From Streptomyces sp. HUAS ZL42 (GTDB lineage: Bacteria > Actinomycetota > Actinomycetes > Streptomycetales > Streptomycetaceae), in the NCBI RefSeq assembly GCF_040782645.1, contig NZ_CP160403.1, positions 3,410,001-3,474,000 of the forward strand: 64,000 bases of DNA, given 5' to 3'. Made by a program: the position numbers and the translations under genes. The notes below the pieces were generated by a model. That model searched no databases. It saw only the letters and a program-made list of their open reading frames with translations, and was not told the origin of the DNA. Positions 1 through 9,213 of the stretch are shown piece after piece (position 1 is the first letter of the stretch; every line of letters starts with the position of its first letter).

Positions 1-473
1 TCGACGGCCTTGTAGCCGGTCTCCATCGGCTCGTGCACCGACTTGCGCTGCATGACCGTGGGGGCCTGCAGCTCGAGGGCGCGGCGGCCGGACGTCTCGA
101 TCTCGCCGAGGCCGTCGATCGGGTTGCCGAGCGGGTCGACGACGCGGCCGAGGTAGCCCTCGCCCACTGCCACGGAGAGCACCTCACCGGTGCGCTGCAC
201 CGGCTGACCCTCCTCGATGCCGCTGAACTCACCGAGGACGATGGCACCGATCTCGCGCTCCTCGAGGTTGAGGGCGAGGCCGAGGGTGCCGTCCTCGAAC
301 TTCAGCAGTTCGTTGGCCATGGCCGAGGGCAGGCCCTCGACCTTCGCGATGCCGTCGCCGGCAAGGGTGACCGTACCGACCTCCTCGCGCGAGGCCGCGT
401 CCGGCTTGTACGACTGGACGAAGTTCTCCAGCGCGTCCCGGATCTCCTCCGGCCGGATCGTGAGCTCCGCCAT
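1..473 (-). CDS. atpA: ATP synthase F1 subunit alpha, N-terminal part (gene runs off the window)
   Basis: Only the first 157 codons are present; the gene continues past base 1. The product begins [18 protein letters not shown] and contains the beta-barrel segment typical of F1 alpha ([16 protein letters not shown], then [12 protein letters not shown]). The subunit forms the alpha3beta3 catalytic head of F1Fo ATP synthase, carrying the non-catalytic nucleotide sites. It is the last atp gene visible in the minus-strand operon I-B-E-F-H-A and follows atpH after about 130 bases that hold a palindromic repeat. The ATG at 471-473 is preceded by an AGGGAA-type ribosome site. The identification is secure; the end is not visible. 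Confidence 0.97.
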   Translation of the reverse strand, partial: MAELTIRPEEIRDALENFVQSYKPDAASREEVGTVTLAGDGIAKVEGLPSAMANELLKFEDGTLGLALNLEEREIGAIVLGEFSGIEEGQPVQRTGEVLSVAVGEGYLGRVVDPLGNPIDGLGEIETSGRRALELQAPTVMQRKSVHEPMETGYKAV

Positions 474-493
474 CTGGGTTCCCTGCTCTCCTT

Positions 494-559
494 GTTGGGC
501 CCGAAGTTTCACTTTGGGGGTCTGGGGGCGACCCCCAGGATTCTTCTGCACGGCCCAAC
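494..559. repeat. Dispersed Streptomyces-type palindrome between atpH and atpA
   Basis: The core at 513-551 contains TGGGGGTCTGGGGGCGA followed by CCCCCAGGATTCTTCTGCAC. An outer stem is formed by GTTGGGCC (494-501) and GGCCCAAC (552-559). A diverged copy of the core lies at 9145-9181, inside the start of prmC. Repeats of this kind are scattered between genes in Streptomyces genomes. Here it sits in the atpH-atpA gap of a single operon, so it may form an mRNA hairpin that tunes downstream expression. That role is inference. Confidence 0.7.
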
Positions 560-603
560 CAGGGCCGTAAGCACGTACTACGTGTTCAGTTGCCGGGCTG
601 CCG

Positions 604-1419
604 CTAGCTCGCCATGCGGCGGGCGGCGTCCTCGATGCGGTCCGCGAGGGAACCGTTGATCACCTCGTCGCCGACCTGCACCCGGATTCCGCCGAGGACC
701 TCGGGGTCCACGTCGATGTTGAGGTGCATCTGGCGGCCGTAGAGCTTCGCGAGGGCGGCGCCCAGGCGCTGCTTCTGCGTGTCGCTCAGCGGCACCGCCG
801 ACGTGACGACGGCCACCAGGCGGTCCCGGCGCTCGGCGGCGAGCTTGGACAGGGACTCGAGTCCCGACTCCAGGCTACGTCCCCGCGGCGCGGTCACAAG
901 GCGCGTCACCAGACGCTCGGTGCCCTGGGCGGCCCGGCCGCCGAGCAGCCGGCGCAGCAGCTCGACCTTGGCCGAGGTGGCGGCCTTGCGGTCGGTCAGC
1001 GCGGCACGCAGCTCGGTGTTCGAGGAGACGATGCGCCCGAAGCGGAACAGCTCGTCCTCGACGTCGTCGAGCGCGCCGGCCTTCTGGGCGGCGGTGAGGT
1101 CGGCGGTGTTCGCCAGCTCCTCGAGGGCGTCCACCAGGTCGCGCGACTGCGACCAGCGGGAACGCACCATCCCGGACACCAGGTCGGCGCTCTCCCCGCT
1201 GACCTGGCCGCCGAGCAGACGCTGGGCCAGCCCGGCCTTGGCCTCACCGGCCTGCGCCGGGTCGGTCAGGACCCGACGCAGCGACACCTCGCGGTCGAGC
1301 AGCGCGGTGACGGCGGCCAGCTCGGTGGCGAGCGTGCCCGCGTCGACGGACGTGGAGTCCGTCAGCGCGTCGAGACGCTCGCGTGCGGCTGCCAGGGCCT
1401 CGCGGCTCGCTCCGTTCAT
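604..1419 (-). CDS. atpH: ATP synthase F1 subunit delta
   Basis: The 271-residue product is the delta/OSCP stator subunit joining the top of the F1 head to the b-subunit stalk. It is much longer than the roughly 180-residue proteobacterial form, as is usual in actinomycetes, with an extra helical N-terminal half. The C-terminal third holds the family signature around [19 protein letters not shown] and [20 protein letters not shown]. Its start overlaps the atpF stop by four bases (ATGA), so the two are translationally coupled. Confidence 0.96.
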   Translation of the reverse strand: MNGASREALAAARERLDALTDSTSVDAGTLATELAAVTALLDREVSLRRVLTDPAQAGEAKAGLAQRLLGGQVSGESADLVSGMVRSRWSQSRDLVDALEELANTADLTAAQKAGALDDVEDELFRFGRIVSSNTELRAALTDRKAATSAKVELLRRLLGGRAAQGTERLVTRLVTAPRGRSLESGLESLSKLAAERRDRLVAVVTSAVPLSDTQKQRLGAALAKLYGRQMHLNIDVDPEVLGGIRVQVGDEVINGSLADRIEDAARRMAS

Positions 1420-1964
1420 CGCGCGGCCTCGGCCTTCTCCTCGAGCTCGTCGAGGAAGCGGTCGATGACGCGGCTCTGCCGGGCGTGGTCCTCGAGGGAC
1501 TCGCCGACGAGCTTGCCGGCCAGCTCGGTGGCGAGCTTGCCGACGTCCTGACGCAGCGCGGACGCGGCGGCCTTGCGGTCGGCCTCGATCTGCGAGTGGC
1601 CGGCGGCGACGATCTCCTCGCGCTGCCGCTGGCCCTCGGCACGCATCTCGGCGATGAGGGCGGCACCCTGCTCCTGCGCCTCCTGGCGCAGACGCGCGGC
1701 CTCGTGCCGGGCCTCGGCGAGCTGGGCCTTGTACTGCTCAAGGACGCTCTGGGCCTCGACCTTCATGGCCTCGGCCTCTTCGATACCGCCTTCGATCGCC
1801 GTACGACGCTCTTCCAGAACCTTGTTGATGTTCGGAAGCAGCTTCTTCCAGAAGAAGAAGAACACGATGGCGAAGGCGATGGTGCCGACGAGCAGCTCGG
1901 GGCCCGGAGGAAGCAGCGGGTTCTGCTCTTCCTCGGCCGCCAGCTGTACCAGGTTGGCGATCAC
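1416..1964 (-). CDS. atpF: ATP synthase Fo subunit b
   Basis: The 182-residue product has one N-terminal membrane segment (about residues 25-43, rich in Phe/Ile/Val and ending in WKKLL) followed by a long, highly charged coiled coil that dimerises as the peripheral stalk. It lies 39 bases downstream of atpE and overlaps atpH by four bases. Length and architecture match bacterial subunit b. ATG at 1964 is chosen because it gives the short polar N-terminus typical of the actinobacterial protein. Confidence 0.95.
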   Translation of the reverse strand: MIANLVQLAAEEEQNPLLPPGPELLVGTIAFAIVFFFFWKKLLPNINKVLEERRTAIEGGIEEAEAMKVEAQSVLEQYKAQLAEARHEAARLRQEAQEQGAALIAEMRAEGQRQREEIVAAGHSQIEADRKAAASALRQDVGKLATELAGKLVGESLEDHARQSRVIDRFLDELEEKAEAAR

Positions 1965-2003
1965 ATCAGTGCCTTTCGTCGATACGTGTCGGGTAAGGGG
2001 TGA

Positions 2004-2258
<255 letters not shown>

Positions 2259-2313
2259 TTACGGACCGGTGGGAGTTGGCCACCGGACGATCAGGGGGTT
2301 GGTGGGGCGGGGC

Positions 2314-3132
2314 TCAGTGGTGCTCGGCGAGAGCGCCCTGAATGTACGAGCAGGCGAGGAGCACGAAGACGTACGCCTGGACCGCCTGCACGAAGAGCTC
2401 GAAGAGGATCATGACCACGGTCATGACGAAGGAGACGCCGGCCGCCGGGATCATCCAGCTGTTCAGCAGGTACCAGGAGGCGACGGTGAACATGACCAGC
2501 ATCAGGTGGCCGGCGAACATGTTGGCGAACAGTCGCACCGCGTGCGTGAAGGGCCGGACCAGGGTGTTCGAGAAGAACTCGATCACCACCACGAGCGGGA
2601 GGACCGCGCCGAGTTCCTTGTCGTAGCCGGTGAGGTTCTTGATTCCGCCGACGAAGCCGTGCTTCTTGAACGTCAGCGTCATCCACGTGATGTAGACGAT
2701 CGCGGCCAGCACGACGGGGAAGGCGATGATCGACGACACCGGGAACTGGGCGATCGGGATCACGGACCAGATGTTCATGATCCAGATGAAGAAGAAGAGC
2801 GAGACCATGAGCGGGACGTACTTCTCGCCCTCGCGCTTTCCGAGGGTCTCGTAGACGATGCCGCGGCGTACGAAGTCGTAGCCGGCCTCGCCGATCATCT
2901 GCAGCTTGCCCGGGACCACCTTGGCCTTGCCGAACGCCGCCCAGAAGAAGGTGACGACCAGGAGGGTGGTGATGAGCGCGAGCAGCATCACCTTGTTGAA
3001 CTCGAACCCGCCGATCGTGGCGATCGGCTGGAAGAGGAACGAGTGCAGGCCCGGAGCCGGGAAGCCACAGCCGTTGTCGGACAGAATGCGGCAATCCCAC
3101 TCAAAGGCGAGCTGGGTCGGGTCAGCACTCAC
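2314..3132 (-). CDS. atpB: ATP synthase Fo subunit a
   Basis: The polytopic a subunit forms the proton half-channels against the c-ring. The essential Arg is in HAVRLFANMFAGH in the fourth helix; the C-terminus YIQGALAEHH is typical. The GTG at 3130-3132 (product starts MSADPTQLAFEWD) is preferred to an upstream ATG at 3168 because GAAGGAG lies seven bases before it. The product is 272 residues, the usual actinobacterial length, and sits 73 bases upstream of atpE. Confidence 0.95.
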   Translation of the reverse strand: MSADPTQLAFEWDCRILSDNGCGFPAPGLHSFLFQPIATIGGFEFNKVMLLALITTLLVVTFFWAAFGKAKVVPGKLQMIGEAGYDFVRRGIVYETLGKREGEKYVPLMVSLFFFIWIMNIWSVIPIAQFPVSSIIAFPVVLAAIVYITWMTLTFKKHGFVGGIKNLTGYDKELGAVLPLVVVIEFFSNTLVRPFTHAVRLFANMFAGHLMLVMFTVASWYLLNSWMIPAAGVSFVMTVVMILFELFVQAVQAYVFVLLACSYIQGALAEHH

Positions 3133-3357
3133 CGCGGGCTCCTTCGGCGTGACGCATGGGTACGGCAACCTCGTTGTGTCGGCGCGGCGCGCAGCCGCGG
3201 GTCGGCACCGGACTGGTGTTACGGATGTGAGGGCGGCTGGGGGGCTTCGAGCCTCGCGATTGAGCAGGCGTCAGCTCAGATGCCCGCGCCCACGATGCCG
3301 CAGTTGGCATCGGACGATAGCAGGAGATCTCACTCGCCCTTATCCCGCCCCTACCCC

Positions 3358-3795
3358 TCACGACGACGGCCCTGTCTTCTCGGGCTTCTCACTCTTCGCC
3401 GAGTCCGGATCGATGTAGAAGATCTTGGCCTTCAGATGCGCACGAGCCTGCGCAGCCATCCACACAACGGTCGCGACGACGAGCGAGACGGCGAACGCCT
3501 TCGCGTTGAAGAGAGAGGTGTCCTTGAAGAGGGCCACGAAGATCATGAGCAGCAGGAGCTGGGCCACATAGAGCATCAGCCCCATGGCCTGGAACAACTG
3601 GGGGAGCGTTTTTGCCGTCCACTGGAGGACGTAGAGACCGATCCCCATGAACAGGATCGCGATCAGCACACCGACGCCCGCGCCGAGCGCCCCCTTGCCG
3701 CCCGCCACCGCACCACTGACGGCGACGGCGACCACACCGGCAGCCGCTGTGGGCACAGCGCACTGCAGAAGGTTCCGGACGTCATTGGACGGCAT
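3358..3795 (-). CDS. atpI: AtpI-like membrane protein, first gene of the atp operon
   Basis: The 145-residue protein has four predicted membrane helices and a charged C-terminus (DPDSAKSEKPEKTG). Its position immediately before atpB, with size and topology, identifies it as the AtpI/F0-I family protein, thought to assist c-ring assembly or cation supply. ATG at 3795 (MPSNDVRN) is preferred to the longer frame to 3906, whose extra residues are polar and lack a ribosome site. The 225-base gap to atpB leaves room for a second operon promoter. Confidence 0.85.
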   Translation of the reverse strand: MPSNDVRNLLQCAVPTAAAGVVAVAVSGAVAGGKGALGAGVGVLIAILFMGIGLYVLQWTAKTLPQLFQAMGLMLYVAQLLLLMIFVALFKDTSLFNAKAFAVSLVVATVVWMAAQARAHLKAKIFYIDPDSAKSEKPEKTGPSS

Positions 3796-4097
3796 GGCGG
3801 CAACTCCGCTTTCACAGGGGGCAGGGGTGTCGTCATGGACGAGCGTAGTCCCCGGTGGAGGATTGGAGACCTCACGCCAAAAGACCGTCGCACTGCGGTC
3901 CTTCAACTCGGTTCCGGGGTTCTCGTGAACCGTATCACAAACTATTTGATGCAGTCTTTACCTGTCGGCTGTGCTTGCTGTCACACATGAGAGCGAGCAT
4001 GCCCGTCTGTGCAGAAACCGGGCCAACTTGTCCGGTATCAAGTGGCTTTGTTCCCCCACGAGTTGGCAATGTTCTAGTCAGATTCTTACCTTGGGCG
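3796..4097. other. Intergenic leader of the atp operon
   Basis: About 300 bases between the WecA-like gene and atpI, both on the minus strand. The stretch 3930-4090 is noticeably AT-richer than the surroundings (for example CAAATAGTTTGTGATACGGT on the minus strand), as expected for the atp operon promoter. I cannot fix a -35/-10 pair with confidence. No coding capacity was seen. Confidence 0.5.
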
Positions 4098-5438
4098 TCA
4101 GCGCCGCGTTCCGGCGTTCCGCCGGTCCGGAAAGCGCGAACGGGGGCCGATGGCGGTCGCTCCGTTGACTCCCGCCACACCCGCAACAACCGGAGTGCGG
4201 CGCTCCTCCTCCGCCGGCGCCGGCTCGTCGACGATCGCCGCCGGCCCAAGGGCGGGCTCGTCGACCGCCCGGCGACGGCGGTAGCGCGGCGGCACGAAGC
4301 CCTCGGCCCAGCGCGGGGCGCGCGGCGTGAACCGCGGCAGCAGAAGCAGCACGAGACCGATGGCACTGAGGATCACGATGCCGAGCACGATCCACATGGA
4401 CGCCGAGTTCACGGAGTAGGCGAGCGCCCCGAACGCGATCAGTGCCGACCAGAAGTACATGATCAGCACCGCCCGGCTGTGCGAGTGCCCGATCTCCAGG
4501 AGCCGGTGGTGCAGATGCCCTCGGTCCGCGGCGAACGGCGACTGGCCGCGCCAGGTACGGCGCACGATCGCGAGGATCAGGTCCGCGGCCGGGATCGCGA
4601 TGATCGTCAACGGCAGCAGCAGCGGGATGTAGACGGGAACCGTCTGATGCACGGCCGCCTTCTCGGAGCCCGCGTACAGGTTGAGCGCGTCCGGATCGAT
4701 CTGGCCGGTGATCGAGATGGCGCCCGCGGCCAGCACCAGGCCGATCAGCATCGAGCCCGAGTCGCCCATGAAGATCCGCGCGGGATGCATGTTGTGCGGC
4801 AGGAAGCCCAGGCACATGCCCATCAGGATCGCCGAGAAGAGAGTGGCGGGGGCGGCGGCCTCGATGCCGTACGAGTACCAGATCCGGTAGGCGTACAGGA
4901 AGAACGCCGCCGCCGCGATGCACACCATGCCGGCCGCGAGGCCGTCGAGGCCGTCGACGAAGTTGACCGCGTTGATCGTGATGACGACGAGCGCGACCGT
5001 CAGCAGCGTGCCCTGCCACTGAGTCAGCGCCACCGAGCCGACGGTCGGGATCGGCAGCCACAGGATCGTCAGACCCTGCATGACCATGACGCCGGCGGCG
5101 ATCATCTGGGCGCCCAGCTTGATCAGCGCGTCGATCTCGAACTTGTCGTCCAGGACGCCGATCAGCCAGATCAGGGCGGCGCCGGACAGCAGCGCCCGCG
5201 GCTCGTTGGACGTGGTGAAGACCTGGCTGAGGTTGGTGAGGTGGTCCGCGACCAGCAGGCCCGCGCACAGGCCGAAGAACATCGCGATCCCGCCGAGGCG
5301 CGGAGTTGGTTCCCGGTGCACGTCGCGCGCCCGGATCTCCGGCATCGCCCCGGCCACGATCGCGAACTTCCGTACCGGCCCTGTCAGCAGATACGTCACC
5401 GCGGCCGTGATGCAGAGCGTCAGCAGGTATTCACGCAC
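4098..5438 (-). CDS. MraY/WecA-family polyprenyl-phosphate sugar-phosphate transferase
   Basis: This integral membrane enzyme of about 446 residues should transfer a UDP-sugar 1-phosphate to undecaprenyl (decaprenyl) phosphate, starting synthesis of a wall polymer. Family motifs are present: GVLDDKFEID (metal-binding Asp pair), NAVNFVDGLDGLAAG, and HNMHPARIFMGDSGS. Eleven or so hydrophobic helices run through the first 370 residues; the C-terminus is disordered and rich in Pro/Arg. The GTG at 5438 (MREYLLTLC) is preceded by GGGGAAG; an ATG at 5477 is an alternative. An adjacent WecA-like gene before the atp operon is typical of Streptomyces. The sugar substrate is not evident. Confidence 0.88.
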   Translation of the reverse strand: MREYLLTLCITAAVTYLLTGPVRKFAIVAGAMPEIRARDVHREPTPRLGGIAMFFGLCAGLLVADHLTNLSQVFTTSNEPRALLSGAALIWLIGVLDDKFEIDALIKLGAQMIAAGVMVMQGLTILWLPIPTVGSVALTQWQGTLLTVALVVITINAVNFVDGLDGLAAGMVCIAAAAFFLYAYRIWYSYGIEAAAPATLFSAILMGMCLGFLPHNMHPARIFMGDSGSMLIGLVLAAGAISITGQIDPDALNLYAGSEKAAVHQTVPVYIPLLLPLTIIAIPAADLILAIVRRTWRGQSPFAADRGHLHHRLLEIGHSHSRAVLIMYFWSALIAFGALAYSVNSASMWIVLGIVILSAIGLVLLLLPRFTPRAPRWAEGFVPPRYRRRRAVDEPALGPAAIVDEPAPAEEERRTPVVAGVAGVNGATAIGPRSRFPDRRNAGTRR

Positions 5439-5579
5439 AGGCTTCCCCACAGATCTCGCTGGCCATCTCAGCCCCACACCCTAGCGACTGGACTCCTCCC
5501 CGACGCATATGGTTGGGGACTTCCGGGTAGCGACGATGGTTGCACGTGTGGCTGTGTACGTTTCGGCACCTACCCCGGA

Positions 5580-6821
5580 TCAGCGGGGATAGGGCGGAAA
5601 CCGGCCGGTCAGCTCCCGTACCTCCTCGCGGGCCTTCTTGCCGTCGACCTCGTCCCGCAGCACCCCCGCGAGCAGCGCCGCGATCAGCCGCATCTCCTCC
5701 TCTCCCATGCCCTGCGTGGTGACCGCCGCCGTTCCGAGCCGCAGGCCACGGGCGTCGCCGTGCGGCAGCGCGCAGCAGTCCAGGACCATGCCGGCGGCGG
5801 CGAGCCGGCCGCGGGCGGTGCGTCCGTCGACGCCGAGCGGCACGGTGTCGGCGGTGATGAGGTGGGTGTCGGTCCCGCCGGTGGTGACGACCAGCCCTTC
5901 CGCGGCGAGACCGGCCGCCAGGACCCTCGCGTTGGCGACCACCTGATGGGCGTACGCGGCGAACGCCGGTGTTGCCGCCTCGCCGAAGGCGACGGCCTTC
6001 GCGGCGATGGTGTGCATCTGCGCGCCGCCCTGGGTGAAGGGGAAGACGGCCCGGTCCACGCGTTCGGCCAGTTCGGAGGAGCCGCAGAGGATCATGCCGC
6101 CGCGCGGCCCGCGCAGCACCTTGTGGGTGGTGGCACAGACGACGTCGGCGTACGGCACCGGATTCGGCGCCGCTCCCCCGGCGACGAGCCCGATGGGATG
6201 GGCGGCGTCGGCGATGAGATACGCGCCGACCTCGTCGGCCACGTCCCGGAAGAAGGCGTAGTCGATGTGGCGCGGATAGGCGATCGACCCGCACACGATC
6301 GCCTTGGGCCGGTGCGTACGGGCGAGTGCGCGGACCTGGTCGTGGTCGATCAACCCGGTCTCCGCGTCCACTCCGTAGGGGACGAAGTCGAACCAGCGTC
6401 CGGAGAAGTTCGCGGGCGAGCCGTGCGTGAGGTGACCGCCGTACGGCAGCCCCAGGGCGAGGACGGTGTCGCCGGGCCGCAGCAGGGCGGCGTACGCGGC
6501 GAGCACGGCCGACGAGCCGGAGTGCGACTGCACATTGGCGTGCTCGGCCCCGAACAGCCTCATCGCCCGCTCCACGGCGATGCTCTCGGCGACGTCGACG
6601 ATCTCGCAGCCCCCGTGGTGCCGTGCGCCCGGATAGCCCTCCGCGTACTTGTTCGCGAGCGGCGAGCCGAGCGCGGCAAGCACGGCCGGCGAGGTGAAGT
6701 TCTCGGCGGCGATCAACTGCAGCGTCGTCGACTGCCGCTCCACCTCCCCGAACAGGATCTCGGCGAGCTCGGGGTCCTGCCGCCGCAGGACATCGGCCTC
6801 GACAGTGTGGGTGACCGACAT
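5580..6821 (-). CDS. glyA: Serine hydroxymethyltransferase paralogue
   Basis: The 413-residue PLP enzyme interconverts serine and glycine with tetrahydrofolate. NKYAEGYPGARHHGG (58-72), IADAAHPIGL (203-212) and the PLP lysine K234 in ATTHKVLRGPRGG are clear. Several normally invariant positions are altered: the usual HSGSQAN is HSGSSAV, and the residue after the PLP lysine is Val rather than Thr. It is therefore probably the second, divergent actinobacterial copy rather than the housekeeping enzyme. ATG at 6821 (MSVTHTVEAD) is used; the longer frame upstream is unsupported. Confidence 0.88.
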   Translation of the reverse strand: MSVTHTVEADVLRRQDPELAEILFGEVERQSTTLQLIAAENFTSPAVLAALGSPLANKYAEGYPGARHHGGCEIVDVAESIAVERAMRLFGAEHANVQSHSGSSAVLAAYAALLRPGDTVLALGLPYGGHLTHGSPANFSGRWFDFVPYGVDAETGLIDHDQVRALARTHRPKAIVCGSIAYPRHIDYAFFRDVADEVGAYLIADAAHPIGLVAGGAAPNPVPYADVVCATTHKVLRGPRGGMILCGSSELAERVDRAVFPFTQGGAQMHTIAAKAVAFGEAATPAFAAYAHQVVANARVLAAGLAAEGLVVTTGGTDTHLITADTVPLGVDGRTARGRLAAAGMVLDCCALPHGDARGLRLGTAAVTTQGMGEEEMRLIAALLAGVLRDEVDGKKAREEVRELTGRFPPYPR

Positions 6822-6924
6822 GGTGGGCTCCGGGGCGTCGACGGTGACGTACGACCAATGTAGGCCCGGGGCCCCGGGGACGCCCGGTGTTGACGCGCAC
6901 CGCACTGCCGCCGCCGGCAGTCGC

Positions 6925-7605
6925 CTACATCCGCGCGGGCACCCCGGTGAGCGCGGTCACCACGGGATCCAGCGCCTGATGTATCTCGTCCCCGATCGAC
7001 CGGAAGAACGTCAACGGCGCCCCGTACGGGTCGTACACCTCGTCCGCCTCCGCCGTGGGCGCCAGCAGCCACCCGCGTAGAGCCGCCGCAGCCCGCACCA
7101 GCGCACGCGCACGCGCGACCACCCCGTCCTCCAGCGGAGGGAGGGTCGCCGGGTCTATCGCCCGCACGAGCCGCGTGAACTCCTTCAGCGTGAACGTGCG
7201 AAGCCCCGCCGAGTGCCCCATGGAGATGACCTGCGCGCGGTGATCCCGCGTAGCGGTCAGCACCAGGTCCGCCATGATGACGTGTTCGTCCAGCAGTTCC
7301 CGCCCCACGAAGCCGGACGCGTCCGCGCCGAAGTCGGCCAGCACGGTCTCCGCGTTGGCCTCCATGGGCGCGCCCTCGTGACCCCAGGTGCCCGCGCTCT
7401 CCACGATGAGCCCGCCACCGAGGACGCCGAGCCGCTGTTTCACGAAATGCCGGGTCAGCCGCTCCGTGATGGGCGAGCGGCACACGTTGCCGGTGCTGAC
7501 GTGGAGGATGCGGAAGCTGTCGCGCGGAAGCCCGACGAATGTCGTCGTGATCTCCGCTGCACTTTCCCCGTTGCCTATGCCACGCCCCGCGTCAGGGGCT
7601 GTCAA
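6925..7605 (-). CDS. Low-molecular-weight protein-tyrosine-phosphatase-like protein lacking the catalytic cysteine
   Basis: About 226 residues. The fold signature ILHVSTGNVCRSPITERL (residues 33-50) aligns with the P-loop V-C-x-G-N-x-C-R-S-P of LMW phosphatases, but the nucleophilic Cys is Ser37 here, while Cys42 and Arg43 of the loop remain. The DPYG at the expected general-acid position is present (EVYDPYGAP). It may be a catalytically dead phosphotyrosine-binding protein. The TTG at 7605 overlaps the sua5 stop (TTGA) and has GAGGTGG eight bases upstream, so translation is coupled to sua5. Confidence 0.8.
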   Translation of the reverse strand: MTAPDAGRGIGNGESAAEITTTFVGLPRDSFRILHVSTGNVCRSPITERLTRHFVKQRLGVLGGGLIVESAGTWGHEGAPMEANAETVLADFGADASGFVGRELLDEHVIMADLVLTATRDHRAQVISMGHSAGLRTFTLKEFTRLVRAIDPATLPPLEDGVVARARALVRAAAALRGWLLAPTAEADEVYDPYGAPLTFFRSIGDEIHQALDPVVTALTGVPARM

Positions 7606-8249
7606 CTGGCCACCTCGAGGTCGGGTACGACCTTCCGCAGCTCGTCGGCCGAGATTGCTCCCTCGCGCAGCAGCCGCGGCACCTCGCGGGTGACGTCGAC
7701 GATCGACGAGGGGACGTTGCCGGGGGTCGGGCCGCCGTCCAGGTAGACGGAGACGGAGTCGCCGAGCATCTCCTGCGCGGCGTCGCAGTCCTCCGGTGCC
7801 GGGTGGCCCGTGAGGTTCGCGGAGGAGACCGCCATCGGGCCGACCTCCGTCAGCAGTTCGATGGCGACCGGGTGAAGCGGCATGCGCACGGCAACCGTGC
7901 CCCGGGTGTCCCCCAGGTCCCACTGCAGGGACGGCTGGTGCTTGGCGACGAGTGTGAGCGCTCCCGGCCAGAAGGCGTCGACCAGTTCCCAGGCCAGCTC
8001 GGAGAAGTCCGTGACCAGGCCGTGCAGGGTGTTCGGGGAGCCGATGAGGACGGGCGTGGGCATGTTGCGGCCGCGGCCCTTGGCCTCGAGCAGGTCGCCG
8101 ACGGCCTCCTTGGAGAACGCGTCGGCGCCGATGCCGTACACCGTGTCGGTGGGGAGGACCACCAGCTCGCCGCGGCGGACGGCGGACGCGGCCTCGCGCA
8201 GGCCGGTCACACGGTCGGTCGCGTCGTTGGTGTCGTATCGCCGAGCCAT
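7602..8249 (-). CDS. L-threonylcarbamoyladenylate synthase (Sua5/YrdC/TsaC family)
   Basis: The 215-residue protein makes threonylcarbamoyl-AMP from threonine, bicarbonate and ATP, the first step of t6A37 formation in ANN-decoding tRNAs. The KxR/SxN-type nucleotide site is visible: VLPTDTVYGIGADAF near residue 32, then PTPVLIGS and AVSSANLTG. There is no C-terminal Sua5 domain, so this is the short form. It follows prmC by 50 bases, and the overlap with the phosphatase-like gene suggests one operon prmC-sua5-ptp. Confidence 0.92.
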   Translation of the reverse strand: MARRYDTNDATDRVTGLREAASAVRRGELVVLPTDTVYGIGADAFSKEAVGDLLEAKGRGRNMPTPVLIGSPNTLHGLVTDFSELAWELVDAFWPGALTLVAKHQPSLQWDLGDTRGTVAVRMPLHPVAIELLTEVGPMAVSSANLTGHPAPEDCDAAQEMLGDSVSVYLDGGPTPGNVPSSIVDVTREVPRLLREGAISADELRKVVPDLEVAS

Positions 8250-8299
8250 TTAGCGGGCCTCCTCGTACACGTACTGCTGGGATGAAGTCTGCGGGGTGC

Positions 8300-9181
8300 T
8301 CACGGCAGCGCCTTGCGGGCCGTGGCGAAGCGCGGGCGGTTGTTGAGGTCGGGGTGGTCGGCCGCGTCGGCCCAGCCCCGCTCCTCGGTGAAGATCCACG
8401 GCACTTGACCGCCCTGGGTGTCGGCGTGCTCGATGACAACGACGCCACCGGGGCGCAGGAGACGGTGTGCGGTGCGTTCCAGGCCGCGGATCAGGTCGAG
8501 GCCGTCCTCGCCGGAGAACAGCGCCATGTCGGGGTCGTAGTCCCGCGCCTCGGGAGCGACGTACTCCCATTCGGTGAGCGGGATGTAGGGCGGGTTGGAG
8601 ATGACCAGGTCGACCTGGCCGTCGAGGTCGCGGAAGGCGTCCAGGGCGTTGCCCTGGCGGAGGTCGACCCTGGACCCCTCCATGTTCTTGCGGGTCCATG
8701 CCAGGGCGTCCTCGGACAGCTCCACGGCGTGCACGCGGGAGCGCGGGACCTCCTGGGCGAGCGCGAGCGCGATGGCACCCGAGCCGGTGCACAGGTCGAC
8801 GATGCAGGGTTCCACGACGTCCATGGCGCGCACCGCGTCTATGGCCCAGCCGACCACGGACTCGGTCTCGGGGCGCGGCACGAACACCCCGGGCCCGACC
8901 TGGAGTTCCAGGTAGCGGAAGAAGGCGCGCCCGGTGATGTGCTGCAGCGGCTCGCGCTGCTCACGGCGGGCGATGACCTCCCAGTACCGGGCGTCGAAGT
9001 CCGAGTCCTTCACGGAGTGCAACTGGCCCCGCTTCACGCCGTGCACGAACGCGGCGAGCTCCTCCGCGTCGTTGCGCGGCGAGGGCACGCCGGCGTCGGC
9101 CAGCCGCTGGGTGGCCTGGGCCACCTCCGCGAGCAGCACGCTGCGGGGGCTTGGGGGTCGCCCCCCAAAATCTTGCTGCAC
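8300..9181 (-). CDS. prmC: Peptide chain release factor N5-glutamine methyltransferase
   Basis: The 293-residue SAM enzyme methylates the Gln of the GGQ motif in release factors; its substrate gene prfA is immediately upstream. PRPETE (102-107), the SAM loop DLCTGSGAIAL (129-139) and the catalytic NPPY (196-199) are present. The GTG at 9181 has GGAGGA nine bases upstream. The first 13 codons (QQDFGGRPPSPR) lie inside a dispersed palindromic repeat also found at 513-551, so the N-terminal extension appears repeat-derived. An internal GTG at 9139 is the alternative, ancestral-looking start, but it lacks a ribosome site. Confidence 0.93.
   Translation of the reverse strand: MQQDFGGRPPSPRSVLLAEVAQATQRLADAGVPSPRNDAEELAAFVHGVKRGQLHSVKDSDFDARYWEVIARREQREPLQHITGRAFFRYLELQVGPGVFVPRPETESVVGWAIDAVRAMDVVEPCIVDLCTGSGAIALALAQEVPRSRVHAVELSEDALAWTRKNMEGSRVDLRQGNALDAFRDLDGQVDLVISNPPYIPLTEWEYVAPEARDYDPDMALFSGEDGLDLIRGLERTAHRLLRPGGVVVIEHADTQGGQVPWIFTEERGWADAADHPDLNNRPRFATARKALP
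9145..9181. repeat. Second copy of the dispersed palindrome, inside the prmC start
   Basis: On the plus strand GGGGGCTTGGGGGTCG is followed by CCCCCCAAAATCTTGCTGCAC. It matches the repeat at 513-551 in order and spacing of its G-run, CGA/CG centre, C-run and conserved tail TTCTGCAC/TTGCTGCAC. On the minus strand it overlaps the first prmC codons and could fold into a hairpin just after the start codon. Confidence 0.65.
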
Positions 9182-9213
9182 GCTCGTCCTCCGGTACTCG
9201 GTACTTCAGGGCC

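Noticed and set aside
3855..6863. A 1002-codon open frame on the plus strand
   Set aside because: It is the complement of the WecA-like and glyA genes. High third-position GC leaves antisense frames open, and its translation is Arg/His/Asp-rich with no family resemblance.
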